Of a stretch of DNA of 64,000 bases, positions 11,869 to 23,200 are shown in pieces; within the stretch, counting starts at the first letter, position 1; every line of letters begins with the position of its first letter. The stretch spans positions 682,001 to 746,000 of the forward strand of contig JAJTTP010000019.1 in the NCBI GenBank assembly GCA_023313575.1. The letters run 5' to 3'. Under the pieces are notes generated by a model. That model was not told the origin of the DNA. It ran no database searches and worked only from the letters and a program-made list of their open reading frames with translations. The DNA is from Eutypella sp. D-1. Taxonomy: Eukaryota > Ascomycota > Sordariomycetes > Xylariales > Diatrypaceae. Both the position numbers and the translations under genes were made by a program.

Positions 11869-13081
11869 CTTGATAGAGTACACGGGCTAAGGTTGCGCGT
11901 GAAAAATGGTGGCAAAGAGCCCCAAGAAAGTTTGATTAACCATACCGCGGCGACGACCCTATGATTACAAGGAATGGACCATATATATATACGTTCACTC
12001 AACGCCTCCTTTCCTACAAGTAGTGCGCCCCCAATGGCGTCCTTTTAGCCCTAGCCCAAATTTAACCCGTTACCAGGTACTCGGTCGGGTGGACAAAGGC
12101 CATAAATATAGCCATATGAAGGGGTAGATCATGAGTGGTCTTGCAATATGCAGCCACTGGGTTAGTGAGCCGGCGATCTTCAGCTGACGCTCGTACACAA
12201 CCACCCGCCAGGTGTGACAAGCCATGGGGGTGGCTACGCTTTAATTCCTTCATCATCTACTCAATCAGGTTGCCCTGTTCTGTCTAGAATAGCTGAAGTG
12301 GGTACCACGAACCGGCCTCAGGATCTAAAATGATATGCAGTGAGCCCATGAAACGAATCGGAGCAGAGCCTGAAGTGCTTCACTAATCTGCCACCTTGAT
12401 TAACACGAGGCACAGGATAAGGCTTTTTCAAATGAAGGGGCGGAAATGAAGCTACTTAGCTGTATTTCTGGGTTGATAGCTGTGGTGACCTCTAGGTCCT
12501 ATTATTCGACATCTCTTGTCAACAGCCTTATCAAGGGGTCTGGGCAAACTCCTTGGAGGACATTGTGATTGGCAGGACACGCATTTGGGCTAATTGGATC
12601 CTGTAGGTGTGCCGGTTGATAGTCGCCTCTTTCAACTATGCTTATATCCCCATGTCTTAGATAGTCCCAGGAATATGCGCCTCCACCTGGATCGCCAGGA
12701 CACTGTGAGGCTTGGAGGCTGGCGCCGGTCGCGCGGCCAAGCCAGTGACCAGTCCCCGGCCGCATTACCGAGGAAATCACCGTCAGTGGTCTGGCAAACT
12801 CACACGGATTAGCTGTCGAAAAGAAAATCGGGACTTCAGCAGCAGGTGGGAGACATGGGCACAGCCTGCGGGGCGCGGGGCGAGTTACCCCCCACGGGAG
12901 TCAGATTTAGCGCTTACAGGGCACACTACGTACTGTGTAGTAAGACATGTAAATTCAATGGCATACATATTCTATATCAACTTCATCGCCCAGCTCTGTT
13001 TCATTCTTAGATTTTTCAGTACAGCCTCTAATACGACAAGACCCCTCAAATCTGTATAGCAATCATCCATTGTCGAGCAAC
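11869..13081. other. Intergenic spacer with no convincing gene
   Basis: About 1.2 kb upstream of two divergent genes. A 92-codon minus-strand frame at 12502-12780 is the longest candidate, but it has no recognisable motif, signal peptide or splice support. No repeats stand out. Confidence 0.5.
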
Positions 13082-13670
13082 ATGCAAAGAACTTACCCGG
13101 TCTGTTGTTCCGCGGAGCTCGCTGTGTCTGTAGGTAACTCACGCCGCAATCCTTTCACTGCATACATAGTCTGAGACTTCTCTGGTCTATATTTAGACTA
13201 TCAACCAGTTCCTTGACGACTCCCTCACTGGATTTGAAAGGCTGGTCCCAGGAAACAACGGCACACGCACTCTCGCCGTCGTCACAGCTCATAACGGCGC
13301 GCCACACATTCCGTCGGAACCTACTGCGCCGCCGGTACAGAGTTTCTCGTCCCCTTTTGTAGGAAGGTCCGCCGAGGAGATCGGGAAGGAGGTCTTACAG
13401 CAGAGCTACCACTGCGTGGCTGTGCTGGATGAACGCTCAGCCCAAGATTCGACGGTCGTAGTCAGCCAGCGCATTGGTGACGACATCCGGACAATTAGGG
13501 CCGACTTTGCGAGTGCACAACTCCTGATGACGAACCTTTCCATTGTTAATATTGATATGGCGGAAGCGAGAAGACATGCCGAGGCCACTGGAGGCATCTA
13601 TAAGCTTGAGTATCCATCACGAGCACAACAGGGCGGACCCGCACCGCGCATGCGGCTTGGCGGAGGCTAA
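13082..13670 (+). CDS. DUF6924-like small protein
   Basis: Two exons, 13082-13129 and 13197-13670, about 173 aa. The intron uses GTAGGT and TTTAG in phase 0. The body reads NQFLDDSLTGFERLVP, then HCVAVLDERSAQDSTVVVSQ, then LLMTNLSIVNIDMAEARRHA followed by GGIY. The NLSI-N-D motif followed by a Gly-(I/V)-(Y/F) ending, preceded by a strand like a 'valine-rich plus D' core, matches my memory of DUF6924 proteins, which are best known in actinobacteria. Function unknown. It sits tail-to-tail with the SDR gene, 208 bp away. The first exon (MQRTYPVCCSAELAVS) is the weakest part; the real start may lie elsewhere and the product could be truncated. GC content and open frame across 470 nt support coding. 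Confidence 0.5.
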
Positions 13671-13878
13671 GGAACCTCACAGTGGTAAAAGCATCGCTTG
13701 GTTTGATACAGGTGTCATAGAAAGGAAAGTAGTGGGTTGGAGGCCAGGAGACGCTATGCGAAGCCCAAGAGAGAGTACGGTGTCTTTCGGGACAGTGGTA
13801 GTGCGGAAAAGCTAACATAGAGCCACATATTGTTATTGTCTAGCAAGGTTCGTGCCTAGATACTGCCCCGAGATCAGA

Positions 13879-14934
13879 TCATAGTTGCTTTACCATATCT
13901 ATGCTGCCGTCAAAATAGTCCTTCTGCTTGCGCATAAAAGCTACGATCACTTTATCTTCCAGCCATCTAGGTAGCAGCCCAAGCAGGACAGCCCCAAGAT
14001 TCTGCAATGCATGACCCCAGTACCCGATCACGATCCCATGATGGTAGCCGGCCCTTGCCAAAGCCGCTTTGGCCATCGTCTCCGCGTTTGGCACGGCGAT
14101 GGATGGGGGATCTGTGCTACCTCGGGCACCGGTAACTCGGCCAAGCCTAACGCCTAAGATCTCCACCTCGTCTTGCAGGCCATCGAACTCCATCTCCAGT
14201 CGTAGGGCGCGAGTTGCCGTCATGAGGAATGCCTTGCTGGCGCTATACGAGGCAAGTAGGGGATAGCCGTCGTCTCCTAGAGAGCTGATGTTTATCACGA
14301 GAGATGGACTGTGCCGTATCAGGTTCGGAAGCAGGGTACGTGTTAGATGGAATGGAAACAAGGCGTTAAGACTGATGTTCTCCGTGATTCTGCTTTCGGA
14401 CGATTCCGCCACAGATAGGCAAACTGGGTTAACTGGGCCTCCCCCTGCATTATTAATCAGGACGGTCAAATTGATGTCGTCCACTTCTCGTTGCATACTC
14501 GTGAAATTCCACGGTGGTGATCTCGGCCCACTCTTGTCACTGTTGCCATTGCTCTGGGTGGCGCCGTGGCAGTTCTTGCATTCTACATCTCCTGCGTCCG
14601 CGATTATTATTCGAAAAGACCGGGTGGGAAAGGACTCGCGAAGCTGATCTCTCACTAGTCCAAGTTTCTCGGGGTTGCGGCCATGGAGGACCAGATTGAA
14701 CCCGTGAGCAGCGAGTTCACGGGCGAAAGCCAGACCCACTCCGTCGGTCGCTCCCGTAACCATTGCCCATGGTTCTTTGCCGTCCCGTGAAAGGTGCGCG
14801 TAACAACGCAATCGCGACGGTCGGAGATATACACTGACTGTGGATAGAATCTTAGCAACCAGCACGGAGGTGGTGAAGAAGCCAACAGCACTGAAGAGTG
14901 TGGTTGGGATCATGGAGGGTTGCCTGACAGCCAT
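13879..14934 (-). CDS. Short-chain dehydrogenase, 17-beta-HSD / 3-ketoacyl reductase-like
   Basis: Single exon, 351 aa from the ATG at 14934 (MAVRQPSMIP); the frame reaches upstream only through TTG. A hydrophobic N-terminal segment (about 12-35, FSAVGFFTTSVLVAKIL) suggests a membrane anchor, typically ER. The classical SDR signature follows: cofactor loop TGATDGVG at about 60-67, HGRNPEKL, LINNAGGG, and catalytic YSASKAF with a preceding Ser in NISSLGD. The layout resembles the KAR/17-beta-HSD12 branch acting on very-long-chain 3-ketoacyl or steroid-like substrates. A low-complexity insert with Cys, Asn and Ser (ECKNCHGATQSNGNSDKSG) after the second beta strand is unusual. Substrate cannot be set from sequence. 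The neighbouring O-methyltransferase is on the same strand, 0.8 kb away. Confidence 0.88.
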   Translation of the reverse strand: MAVRQPSMIPTTLFSAVGFFTTSVLVAKILSTVSVYLRPSRLRCYAHLSRDGKEPWAMVTGATDGVGLAFARELAAHGFNLVLHGRNPEKLGLVRDQLRESFPTRSFRIIIADAGDVECKNCHGATQSNGNSDKSGPRSPPWNFTSMQREVDDINLTVLINNAGGGPVNPVCLSVAESSESRITENISLNALFPFHLTRTLLPNLIRHSPSLVINISSLGDDGYPLLASYSASKAFLMTATRALRLEMEFDGLQDEVEILGVRLGRVTGARGSTDPPSIAVPNAETMAKAALARAGYHHGIVIGYWGHALQNLGAVLLGLLPRWLEDKVIVAFMRKQKDYFDGSIDMVKQL

Positions 14935-15752
14935 ATTGTAGATAAAGTGTGGTTGTTGATAGTTGATACCTAGAGTATCCAGAGGCAACTGATCCGATAG
15001 GTATTACTATCACGATGGAAGTCCGCGCATGTTCCGATGAGTGAGTCACACCGCAAAGTGGGTGACAGTATAGCAGGTATATGTAATGTGTGGCATACCC
15101 GACTAATTCAGGAGCAATAAACCCCTGTACTGAGTCACCAACGAGGCTATATAGGCTTATGAGTCTTAGTTTACATGTGGTAAAGGAGATACTTGGCATC
15201 ACACTATTCCTATAACGTAGGACACCTTGCCAAGACTTAGTAGTTAGACAACTACAATGAGTATATTTAGATAATACTCCGTGAGTATGTATTGAGGGAC
15301 GGTTATCCAAAGCCGACATGAAAACCCTTCCGACGTAATGGGGCTTTGTGACCGGATTCCCTGCAACCCCAAAGCCTGCCAGGAGCAACAGGGAATCCAG
15401 AGGAATGCTGGAAAAACAAAATCAAGGAGAGAATGGAAGGGGGGGCCGAACGCTTGGGCGAAGGAATACTGAGACTAATGTATTTCGCAATCGACTTGAG
15501 GATGTGTTGCGTTGGAAAACCCACAAAGTGGATAAATACGCTACAACGTGAGTCGTGTTCTAGAAGAGGCCAAGCGAGACTTATTGATTCATTAAGACTC
15601 GAATACGGGACAGTAAATTTCTTGGGTATTGTTGGCCATTTGCCACTATCTCCGTCTCATCTATCCCAACCCCGCGGCCCGAGTGTTCGTCTTCCCATGA
15701 CCGATACATCCCAATTTCCATCCGAATCCCAAGCAGTCCCCCCCAAAACTCT
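14935..15752. other. Spacer between SDR and O-methyltransferase genes
   Basis: About 0.8 kb, both flanking genes on the minus strand. It should hold the SDR promoter and the O-methyltransferase 3' end. Open frames here are short, overlap on both strands and carry no motif. Confidence 0.5.
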
Positions 15753-16538
15753 TCACTTTACGTAGATGAGCAAGAACCCATCATAGCCCTTATCGCCGAC
15801 GGTCTGGAGGACGCAGGCCTCGAAGCGGTCGGGGTCCTTGCCGACATTCTCGACGACGAGGCGGGAGCCAGCGACGCGATCATCCTCGGCGGCGGCGGTC
15901 GCGGAGGCCAGGCGGCCGCGGCGCACGACGTTATCCACGACGATCAGGGCGCCGGGGCGGGAGAGCCGGGCGGCGCGGTCGACGTAGTTCCAGCCATTCT
16001 GCTTGTCGGCATCGACAAACACCAAATCAAACGGGGGTCGGGAGTCGGCGCCGCCATCCTGGATCTCCTTGGCGAGGGCCGGAAAGGCGTCCAGCGCCGC
16101 ACCGACGCGGACCTCGGCGCGCTTGTCGCCGCCGTAGCCGGCGAGGTCGAGATTCTGGCGCGCGATGGCGGCGTGGTGGGCGTCGACCTCGAGACTGACG
16201 ACGCGCACGTCGGGCGCGGACGACGCGAGCCACGCCGTCGAGAAGCCGCCGAGCGTGCCGACCTCGAGGATACTGCGCGCGCGCAGCAGTCGCGCCTGCA
16301 GGCGCAGGAACGCGCCCTGCGGCGCCGACACCGAAATGTCCGGCAGCCCCGCCTGCGCCGCGTTCGCCTGGATCTGGGCCAGGACTTCTGGGGAGGGCGG
16401 CGGGCTGTAGTTGTTGATGCTGGCGTTGGGGCCGCCGGATGCGGAGGACTGCGAGGACGTGTGCAGCTGCTCCGTCGTGTAGACGTCTACTGCGGTCCAC
16501 TCCGGTGGGTTTTCCGGTGGTGCGGTGGAGGTGGCCAT
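15753..16538 (-). CDS. SAM-dependent O-methyltransferase, family 3 (CCoAOMT/COMT-like)
   Basis: Single exon, 261 aa from the ATG at 16538 (MATSTAPPENPPEW). Family-3 O-methyltransferases are small cation-dependent enzymes that methylate catechol-type hydroxyls. Diagnostic blocks are present: SAM motif ILEVGTLGGFSTAWLA, acidic loop VVSLEVDAHHAAIARQNL, metal/SAM region FDLVFVDADKQNGWNYVD, and LIVVDNVVRRGRLA. The C-terminus GYDGFLLIYVK is the usual end. The frame continues upstream for 64 codons without a better ATG, in what reads as 5' UTR. High GC (mostly G/C third positions) supports coding. Nearby SDR could indicate a small tailoring pair, but no backbone synthase is present, so a secondary-metabolite role is only a possibility. 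Confidence 0.9.
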   Translation of the reverse strand: MATSTAPPENPPEWTAVDVYTTEQLHTSSQSSASGGPNASINNYSPPPSPEVLAQIQANAAQAGLPDISVSAPQGAFLRLQARLLRARSILEVGTLGGFSTAWLASSAPDVRVVSLEVDAHHAAIARQNLDLAGYGGDKRAEVRVGAALDAFPALAKEIQDGGADSRPPFDLVFVDADKQNGWNYVDRAARLSRPGALIVVDNVVRRGRLASATAAAEDDRVAGSRLVVENVGKDPDRFEACVLQTVGDKGYDGFLLIYVK

Positions 16539-18315
16539 GATGATGGATGGTGTTTTGCTTTCGGCTGAAACTGGGCGCACATAGGTGGACGAAACGGAGA
16601 GCTTGAAGAATTTCGGTATGCTAATGCTGACTACCTTTGTTGATTGTAAAAACGTCAAGTAGGTAGGGCAATAAAGAAGTAAAAGATTAACGAGGTAAGG
16701 TAACTTATTTATATACAAAGGTGGCGGCAACCCGGCGATCTAGTTAGTTAGTCACGTAAGGAGGCAGGAAGACAGTTCGTTTGCCCTTTTGGCCCGACTT
16801 GCCCCGCCCGTATTTCCGTAGCAAAACAAACTAAACATAATACCGAAACGCAGTCGGCTCGCGGCATTGCGAACACAAACCCGTGGACGACATTGAATGT
16901 ACTCGATCCCCATCATTAGGCTAAACATTCGTCGCTTAACCTAAATGCAGTTTCCATCGTTTTCTGTCTAGGCAGAAACCCGGCCATAAAGTATTCTGCA
17001 TGCGTTTATCCAAGTAACCCCAATTCTACTATACCTAGGCAGGTACTTACATACGGCCCCCCGCGCCGCCTCCGCTGCCGTACTAACAGACTAACCGATC
17101 CATCCACGGCCGAAGGTAGACATTCACTTAGCCCAAATTACGTCATCTTCTACCTAGGTACCAAGCAAACAAATGGCATCATGTCACACTAGATGATCCG
17201 ATCTGATAAGATAATACGCATTCTAAAACCTACATACCCCATAGTAAGCCCTACGGTGGGGTACATAAAATCCGAGCCCCGAGACAAACCTCCGAGGGGT
17301 CCCCAGCACACGGACCCACTTCTCCGGCCGAGTGTCTCTGCAGCCCCGCGCAAACCAAGGGGAAGGAGCAGCCATAGGCGTTGCTAGCCCATTTGTTATG
17401 GCCAACCCCCCTGAGGATAAAACGCAAAACCAAACAAAGGATATTCGTGGATCAACGACACTGCATAACCACGTATAGGACGGTACGTACGTACGTACGT
17501 ATACGTTCGGAGATCCGAAGAAATAAAACGGCCTACGCGTCGCGTGTGAGTCACAAGTGACAGGACCCGGCTGGGGGGTGCTTGCTGCACGGTACTTACG
17601 CGTGCAGCGCGAGCCTGGCCTGACGTATGTACGTTAATAAAGAACTACTGTTTGATATTATCCCGAAAGGGGCATCACATCACGTACCCGCGCGAAGATC
17701 GACCGGGGGTCATCTAAGACTTACATACCCCAGATGTGATACAGACAAGCAGACAGACGGACAAGGCACGTAGACTTGCATATCACGATATCACGTCACA
17801 TTCACATAACACTCCCCGGATGACTGATACTCTCCTATGCACCTGTGTTTCTGCTCGATGCAATTTTTTTATTACACGAACTAACTACTTGACTACCTAG
17901 CTATCTAAAGCAGTGGGTCAGGCCTTTGGTCCGACGCACACTGCATCGTTGCTGTGGGCTGGGTTGGGTCAGGGGTCGGTGGAGGGTTTGATGGTAGGGC
18001 GTTGGTTGGGGGTGGGGGAATAGATGAAGAAAGAAACAGGATATCCTTGGTGAAATACGAACAAAACGGCAGAAGAGACCAACGGATCAGAAGAGAAAAA
18101 AAACAAGAGAAATCATCTGCATCGCGCGTTGATAAACAACCTGCGCCTTTGCCCTAAAACTCCGCATGGGTCGTGGTGGTGGATGGTGTTGTGGGTGTGA
18201 TATATTGGGTTAAAGCAGCCCAAACCGAACAGGGGTCATGTAACTCGTGAATAAGAAAAGAAAACCGGACTATACGAATAGCCAGCGGCAGCCTCTCAGC
18301 TACAAATCTCATCGT
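16539..18315. other. Long AT-richer spacer, no supported gene
   Basis: About 1.8 kb upstream of the O-methyltransferase and downstream of VID27. It contains a short (TACG)n tract at 17484-17501 and TACCTAGG motifs near 17032 and 17150. No frame here shows a domain. Confidence 0.6.
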
Positions 18316-20986
18316 CTAGTACGGCGAATCGACAACGTCGTCACGGCCGAGCTTGTAGCGGCTGCTCTCGCGGGTGCCGATCCTGCCGGAGCTGCGGCGC
18401 GGGGTGCCGCCGACTAGGAAGTTGCCGGCGATGCTCTCACGGGTGGGGCGCTTGAGGGCCTGCTTGCCGACCATGCTGACCTCGTTGGGTAGGGCAACGA
18501 TAACGTTCTGATCAGTGCCAAACTTGAAGTCGTCGGCCTTGACATCCTCCGTGTACCGCTTGATGATGTACGGCGCCTTGGCACCGCGCAGCACCTTCTT
18601 CAGGTTCCAGTCCACGATGTAAGGGCCCGTCGCCGTGATGATGGACGTCTCCTCGCCCGACTGTACCGTGTTGAAGCGCGCTGGCGTAAATGTGACCGGC
18701 TTGCCCGTCTCGTATGCGAATTGGGCGACGTGTTCGGGCGTGAGGGCCAGACGGCGGGGTTGCGGCTTTGAGTCGGCGGCAAAAGGCTTCTCGAAGCCGA
18801 GCTTGCCCTCGTTTTTGCCAGACTTCTGTAACGCGTCAATCAGGAGAAGATACGTCCGACAGGTTGCGAGGACCCAGCGGCCATCCGCCGAAACGTCGAG
18901 GCCGATGATGGGCTCGCCGAGCGCGGGGATGTGGGTCTTGGCGTTGATACCTAGACGATCGAACAGCCGCACATCACCCTTGTCGGAGGCCACTGCGATG
19001 TAACCCTTCTCCGTGGTAGACAGTGCAGAGAAATCGTTCTTCGAAGCGTACTGTTTCAGCTGTGAATCGACAAGCTTGTTGCCCGATAGTCGGGGATCCA
19101 CCCGATACAGTGCATTCCGAGAGATACCCAAGAAAGTAGGCTCGTGGGTCATCTGGGCAAACTTGTTCTCGGGAGCAAAGTGGTTGATGGCGATATCATC
19201 GTGCACATTCCACTCGTCAACTACCTTCCCGTACTCGAGATCCATGCGGTATAACTTGTTGGGGTCGGTGTCGTTCTGCAAGATCATGTTACGATCCTCA
19301 TTGTGAAGCATGACCTTCTTGGGGCTGAACAGCTGCCCCTTGGGGGTTTCGACCTTAGATATATTGGTGGAGAACTCGAGATGGTTGTTGGGAGTATGCT
19401 TGAAGACGCCAATCTTAGAACCCCGGATGACGAACGACCGATCGTGCTTGTATCCCACAGCGAGGCCGGAATTGGAGGTGCCATCTTTGGGCTGAACATC
19501 AACGTCATCCTCTTCTTCATCGCTGTCATAATGCTCGCTCTGTGGGCGATCATCCTCGGGCTCTTCCTCCTCCTCCTCCTCTTCGTCCTCTTCCTGTACA
19601 TCCTCGAGCGGCGCATCGTCCATCTTGAGGTCCTCGAAGGCATCCAAAACGTACTGCTTCTCCTGGTCTTTGACCTTAGTCCACTTGATCTCGTTCAACT
19701 GCTCCCACAGGGCCCTCATCAGACCCTCCTGGAACCTCTCCAAAGTGGCCTGGTCCTTGAACCGCAACAGCCAGGAGTAGGCGGAACCATCTTCGGTGAA
19801 CTGGTTGAAGATGAAGGAAAGGAACTCGAAGTTGAAAACAGGATTGATGTCGGCGACGACGGGGATTCCCAGCCACTCGCGATCTTTGCTTGCGACGTGC
19901 AGCCAGTAATTCCAATTGCCGACGTCGGATACCTGAGCGGTGACTGACGCGTCTTGTAGCACGAAGGCACCGGAAGGGAAGTCGAAGAAGTGCAGCTCTC
20001 CGATCTCCATAGAAAGGATCTCAACAGGCTCGGGCTGTTCGGGGACAGTGGGCGGCGCTGTCTTGTCTTTCGGGGCCTTGACCTCTCTTTTCTCTTGGCG
20101 TTCTTCCGGTTCGGTGGCAGCAGGTGCTGGCTCGGGAGAGCTGGCGCGCCTGGCGCTCGCGTTGGCCTCACTTCTTAACTGAAACATGGCGTCGGAAGAG
20201 TCGATAGATCGTGCCAGGGTAGGACTGTGGAGGGGACTTGCTTGGGGTATGGGTTGTTCGTGGTCGAAGTCGAACTGTTCGAGATCGGCCTCGGTGGCAG
20301 TAGTATGAGGCTTTCGGTATTTTCGCTCGTATTGGCACTGTTTGGCGATGCGCTCGAATGCCTCGACAGACTCAGAGGGAATAGAGTGATCGCAGATGAA
20401 TTCGTAGACGTCACCCGTATCTCCGCTCAGGTCTCTCCAAGCGAGGATCTTTTCACTGCGTTCTCTGCTCTCCACGCGGAAATGAAGGGCCTCATCAAGA
20501 AGGAAGGTTTTTTCGTCACGTTCGGCAGCGAGTGCGGCTATCTCGGCGTCTTCACCCTCCTCGTCGGCCAACAGCTCGGCCTCGCCTTCTTCATAAACAC
20601 GTTGAACGACAAGCTGGTACTGGAAATCTTGGCCAGTTCGTCGGATGCGGGCGGTGGCGTCTTTGAAGATGAGTTCGGAATATCCCTTGGGGGAGAGTGG
20701 TCGAACGAGATAAAGCTGGCCTTGAGGCAGTTCTATCACGGATTCTTGATTGTTACTACCAAAAAGGAGCTTGCCGACTGTGAATTTGATGTTAGAGATA
20801 CCCTCGTCGGTTAGTCATAGTGTGCTGCATTTGGTATAGTCTGGTATAGTTTGGTATATTCCGGTATAGTTTTGTTTGTAAATAAAAAAAGAGAGAGGGG
20901 TAGGGAAGGTAGGCGGGGGTTCGCGTTGCTATGGCAAAATCACGGGTTTTACTAGAGGGTTACTTACCATTCTTAAGAACGAACAT
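18316..20986 (-). CDS. VID27: Vacuolar import and degradation protein 27 (VID27)
   Basis: Two exons, 20986-20968 (MFVLKN plus one base) and 20777-18316, giving 826 aa. The 190-bp intron has GTAAGT and CACAG ends with CTAAC branch candidates. Vid27 is a cytoplasmic/nuclear protein linked in yeast to vacuolar import and degradation of gluconeogenic enzymes; its biochemical role is unclear. N-terminal VID27 domain: VGKLLFGSNNQ, ELPQGQLYLVRPLSPKGYSE. A middle PH-like part includes FDFPSGAFVLQDASVTAQV. An acidic run (about 400-430) of Glu and Asp separates it from the C-terminal WD-like domain with SFVIRGSKIGVFKHT, MTHEPTFLGIS, GYIAVASDKGDVRLFDRLG and DVSADGRWVLATC. Length fits the family. The tiny first exon explains why the frame seems to start at an internal Met. 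Confidence 0.93.
20833..20870. repeat. 10-bp-period tandem repeat in VID27 intron 1
   Basis: Four copies of a ggtata(g/t)t core begin at 20833, 20843, 20853 and 20863, exactly one DNA turn apart. They lie within the single VID27 intron (20967-20778). Confidence 0.85.
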
Positions 20987-23200
20987 CGTGGGCGACCGTA
21001 AAGTTGTAGGTGCAGGTGCGATGACTTAATGCGACGACTTGATGTGGAATCGATACCTAGGGCTTGCACTTTTGAAGTCCAAGCAATGAAGTTTCACAAA
21101 ATTCTGGAAACTTCGAAAGCAGAAGAGATCGAGTAGTTGAGCTCAACTCCCGGAAGAAGAACGGAATCTTGGGGAGAAAAAAAAAGAAGATTAAGTTGGC
21201 AAGTTCCGGGACGGGAAGAATACAGGAACGGTTGCGATTTGAATCAAATCGAATACATCCGCAGATACCTTGGTACCTGTAAACAGAACACCATATACGC
21301 GGGAGGTATGTATGTAGCTCTGTACTTAATTAAGTACATCCAGAAATTTAGACTGGGTTGGCTGGAAGTTGGCAGGCAGATATAAAGAACTTGAGGAAGG
21401 AGTGACTGTGACAAGCCGCTGCGTCATAAGACAGAAAACAAGTACCGGCTTCTGGATGGCGGAATGTCCAGCAACACATGAAACCTTGAAGTTAAATCAT
21501 TGGCTTTTGTTGATCTGATTGGTTGACTGGTTGCCCGTAGTTATTAAGGTCAAGGTTTGCTTATGTGTTCGGTACGTACCTTTATCGTACTCACAAATAA
21601 ACCTTTCTCTTCCACAGAGGTAGGCTGCCTGCCAGGCTGCACCAGTGGCGAATTGGGTGACAGCTGATAGCGTTGGAGGTTGGAGGGGCGCGAGGGCTGG
21701 AGGGGCAGAGGAGATACTGGTTCGGAACTAGTGGGCTTAGACTGCGCCACATCACATGCCATTGAATTGCATGTGGCTAGAGACTGTGGCTTAGATGTCC
21801 ACGGGTACATACATAACACGTTATAAAGAGGTATACGCAGCCAGCTGTGGCCCAAGCTCAACGGTCACGGACCACCTTACCTCACCACCAGCTCAACATC
21901 CACGTTTACACTCGTGCCGACGGCCTCGTCGTCAAAGTCCAGCTTGCGGCTAGTTTCACTCGATTAAACCACCTTGACGGAGAGCGTGACGGAATTTCTT
22001 TATTTGCTTTGTTCTCATCCACGATGAAGTATGTCTCCGTATGAGGGTGCTGTTGTCGGCTGACCGCAGGAAGTTTATGCCTCCAGAGATACGGCCGCGC
22101 CTCATGTAAGTAGCGCGCTGACACCCGTTCTTGTCGATGCCAGTAGTAAGAGGTGGAAAGCGATATAATGCGATGATAATACTACTCTGCATGACCAATA
22201 CACGAAAATTTCCTTTTTTTTTCCCTACAGCATCTTCTCGCTATCCTCGTGAAGTAAACTAGACTGCCATAAATACGTTTTCAATCGTTCATTTTAATGC
22301 ACTCGCTCGCTTAAGATGCCTCCACGATGGCACGGCCGTGTAGATACCCGTTCCGAATTCCCACGTAGGCACGCATCCCTTGCATCCAGCCAGCGTACAT
22401 TTGAAGTAGCCCATTTCCAGGTTCAAGGGAGCTAGTTAAATAACACACAGCTACTCGTCTCTTAAGTTCCGCAGGTGTGTGCGGCTGCTCCCGCGTGGTT
22501 TTTCTATTTTTCTCCCCCTCCGGATCGCGTACCCGAGAGGCCCTGCAAAACTTATGGGACGTCCCAGTTTTACCCGCCACCTTTTCTGGTCCACTGACCA
22601 GCCCTGCGGGGAGGGGACGGAATGAATATGTTGAGGGAAAGGGGGGGCATGAAGGGAATTTCCGTCTCGTATCTCGTACATGTTCATGCTGCCCGCCCAT
22701 CCCCTGTGAGCCGGGCTGAAGGGATCGACCGTACAGTCTGACGTGATGGTCTGCTGCTGCTACATAAAAAGTGCACGGCACGCTGGCGGCTGGGGAGGTA
22801 AGCCCGGCTACACGGCAGATGAAGTGGGGAGAGACAGAGAAAAAGGCAAGGAATTAGAATAAAATAAAATAGCATGAAAAATGCCTGGGGCCCTCGCTAA
22901 CCTTTATCTATCATTTTTCTTTCCCCCCTCCCTCCCCAAAACCTTCTAAATCATCGTCGTTGTCCCCGCTGTTGGTACACTTCTAAACCCTTCACTTCCG
23001 AAACCCATGCAATACATCCGGGTGAACTACCATGGCCTGTTTACAAAGGAAAACCGAAGCCCCGATTTCGTGGGCCTTTCATAAATGATGGCGTTGATAT
23101 GTTTGTGTGTCGCAGCGTTGATTCGTTACGATCTTGATCTCGTCTAACGAGGCTGAGTATCGCCTGACCAATTATTATAATGACTGCTTCGACGACGCCG
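20987..23200. other. Spacer of 2.2 kb, no supported gene
   Basis: This should contain the VID27 promoter at the left and the 3' UTR of the AAA gene at the right. Several frames of 60-160 codons exist on the minus strand (for example 22311-22781) but overlap one another and have no recognisable domain or splice pattern. Confidence 0.55.

Noticed and set aside
12502..12780. 92-codon minus-strand frame
   Set aside because: No recognisable motif, no signal peptide or splice context; composition alone is not enough.
17484..17501. (TACG)n tract as a functional site
   Set aside because: Only about 18 bp; a simple microsatellite explains it.
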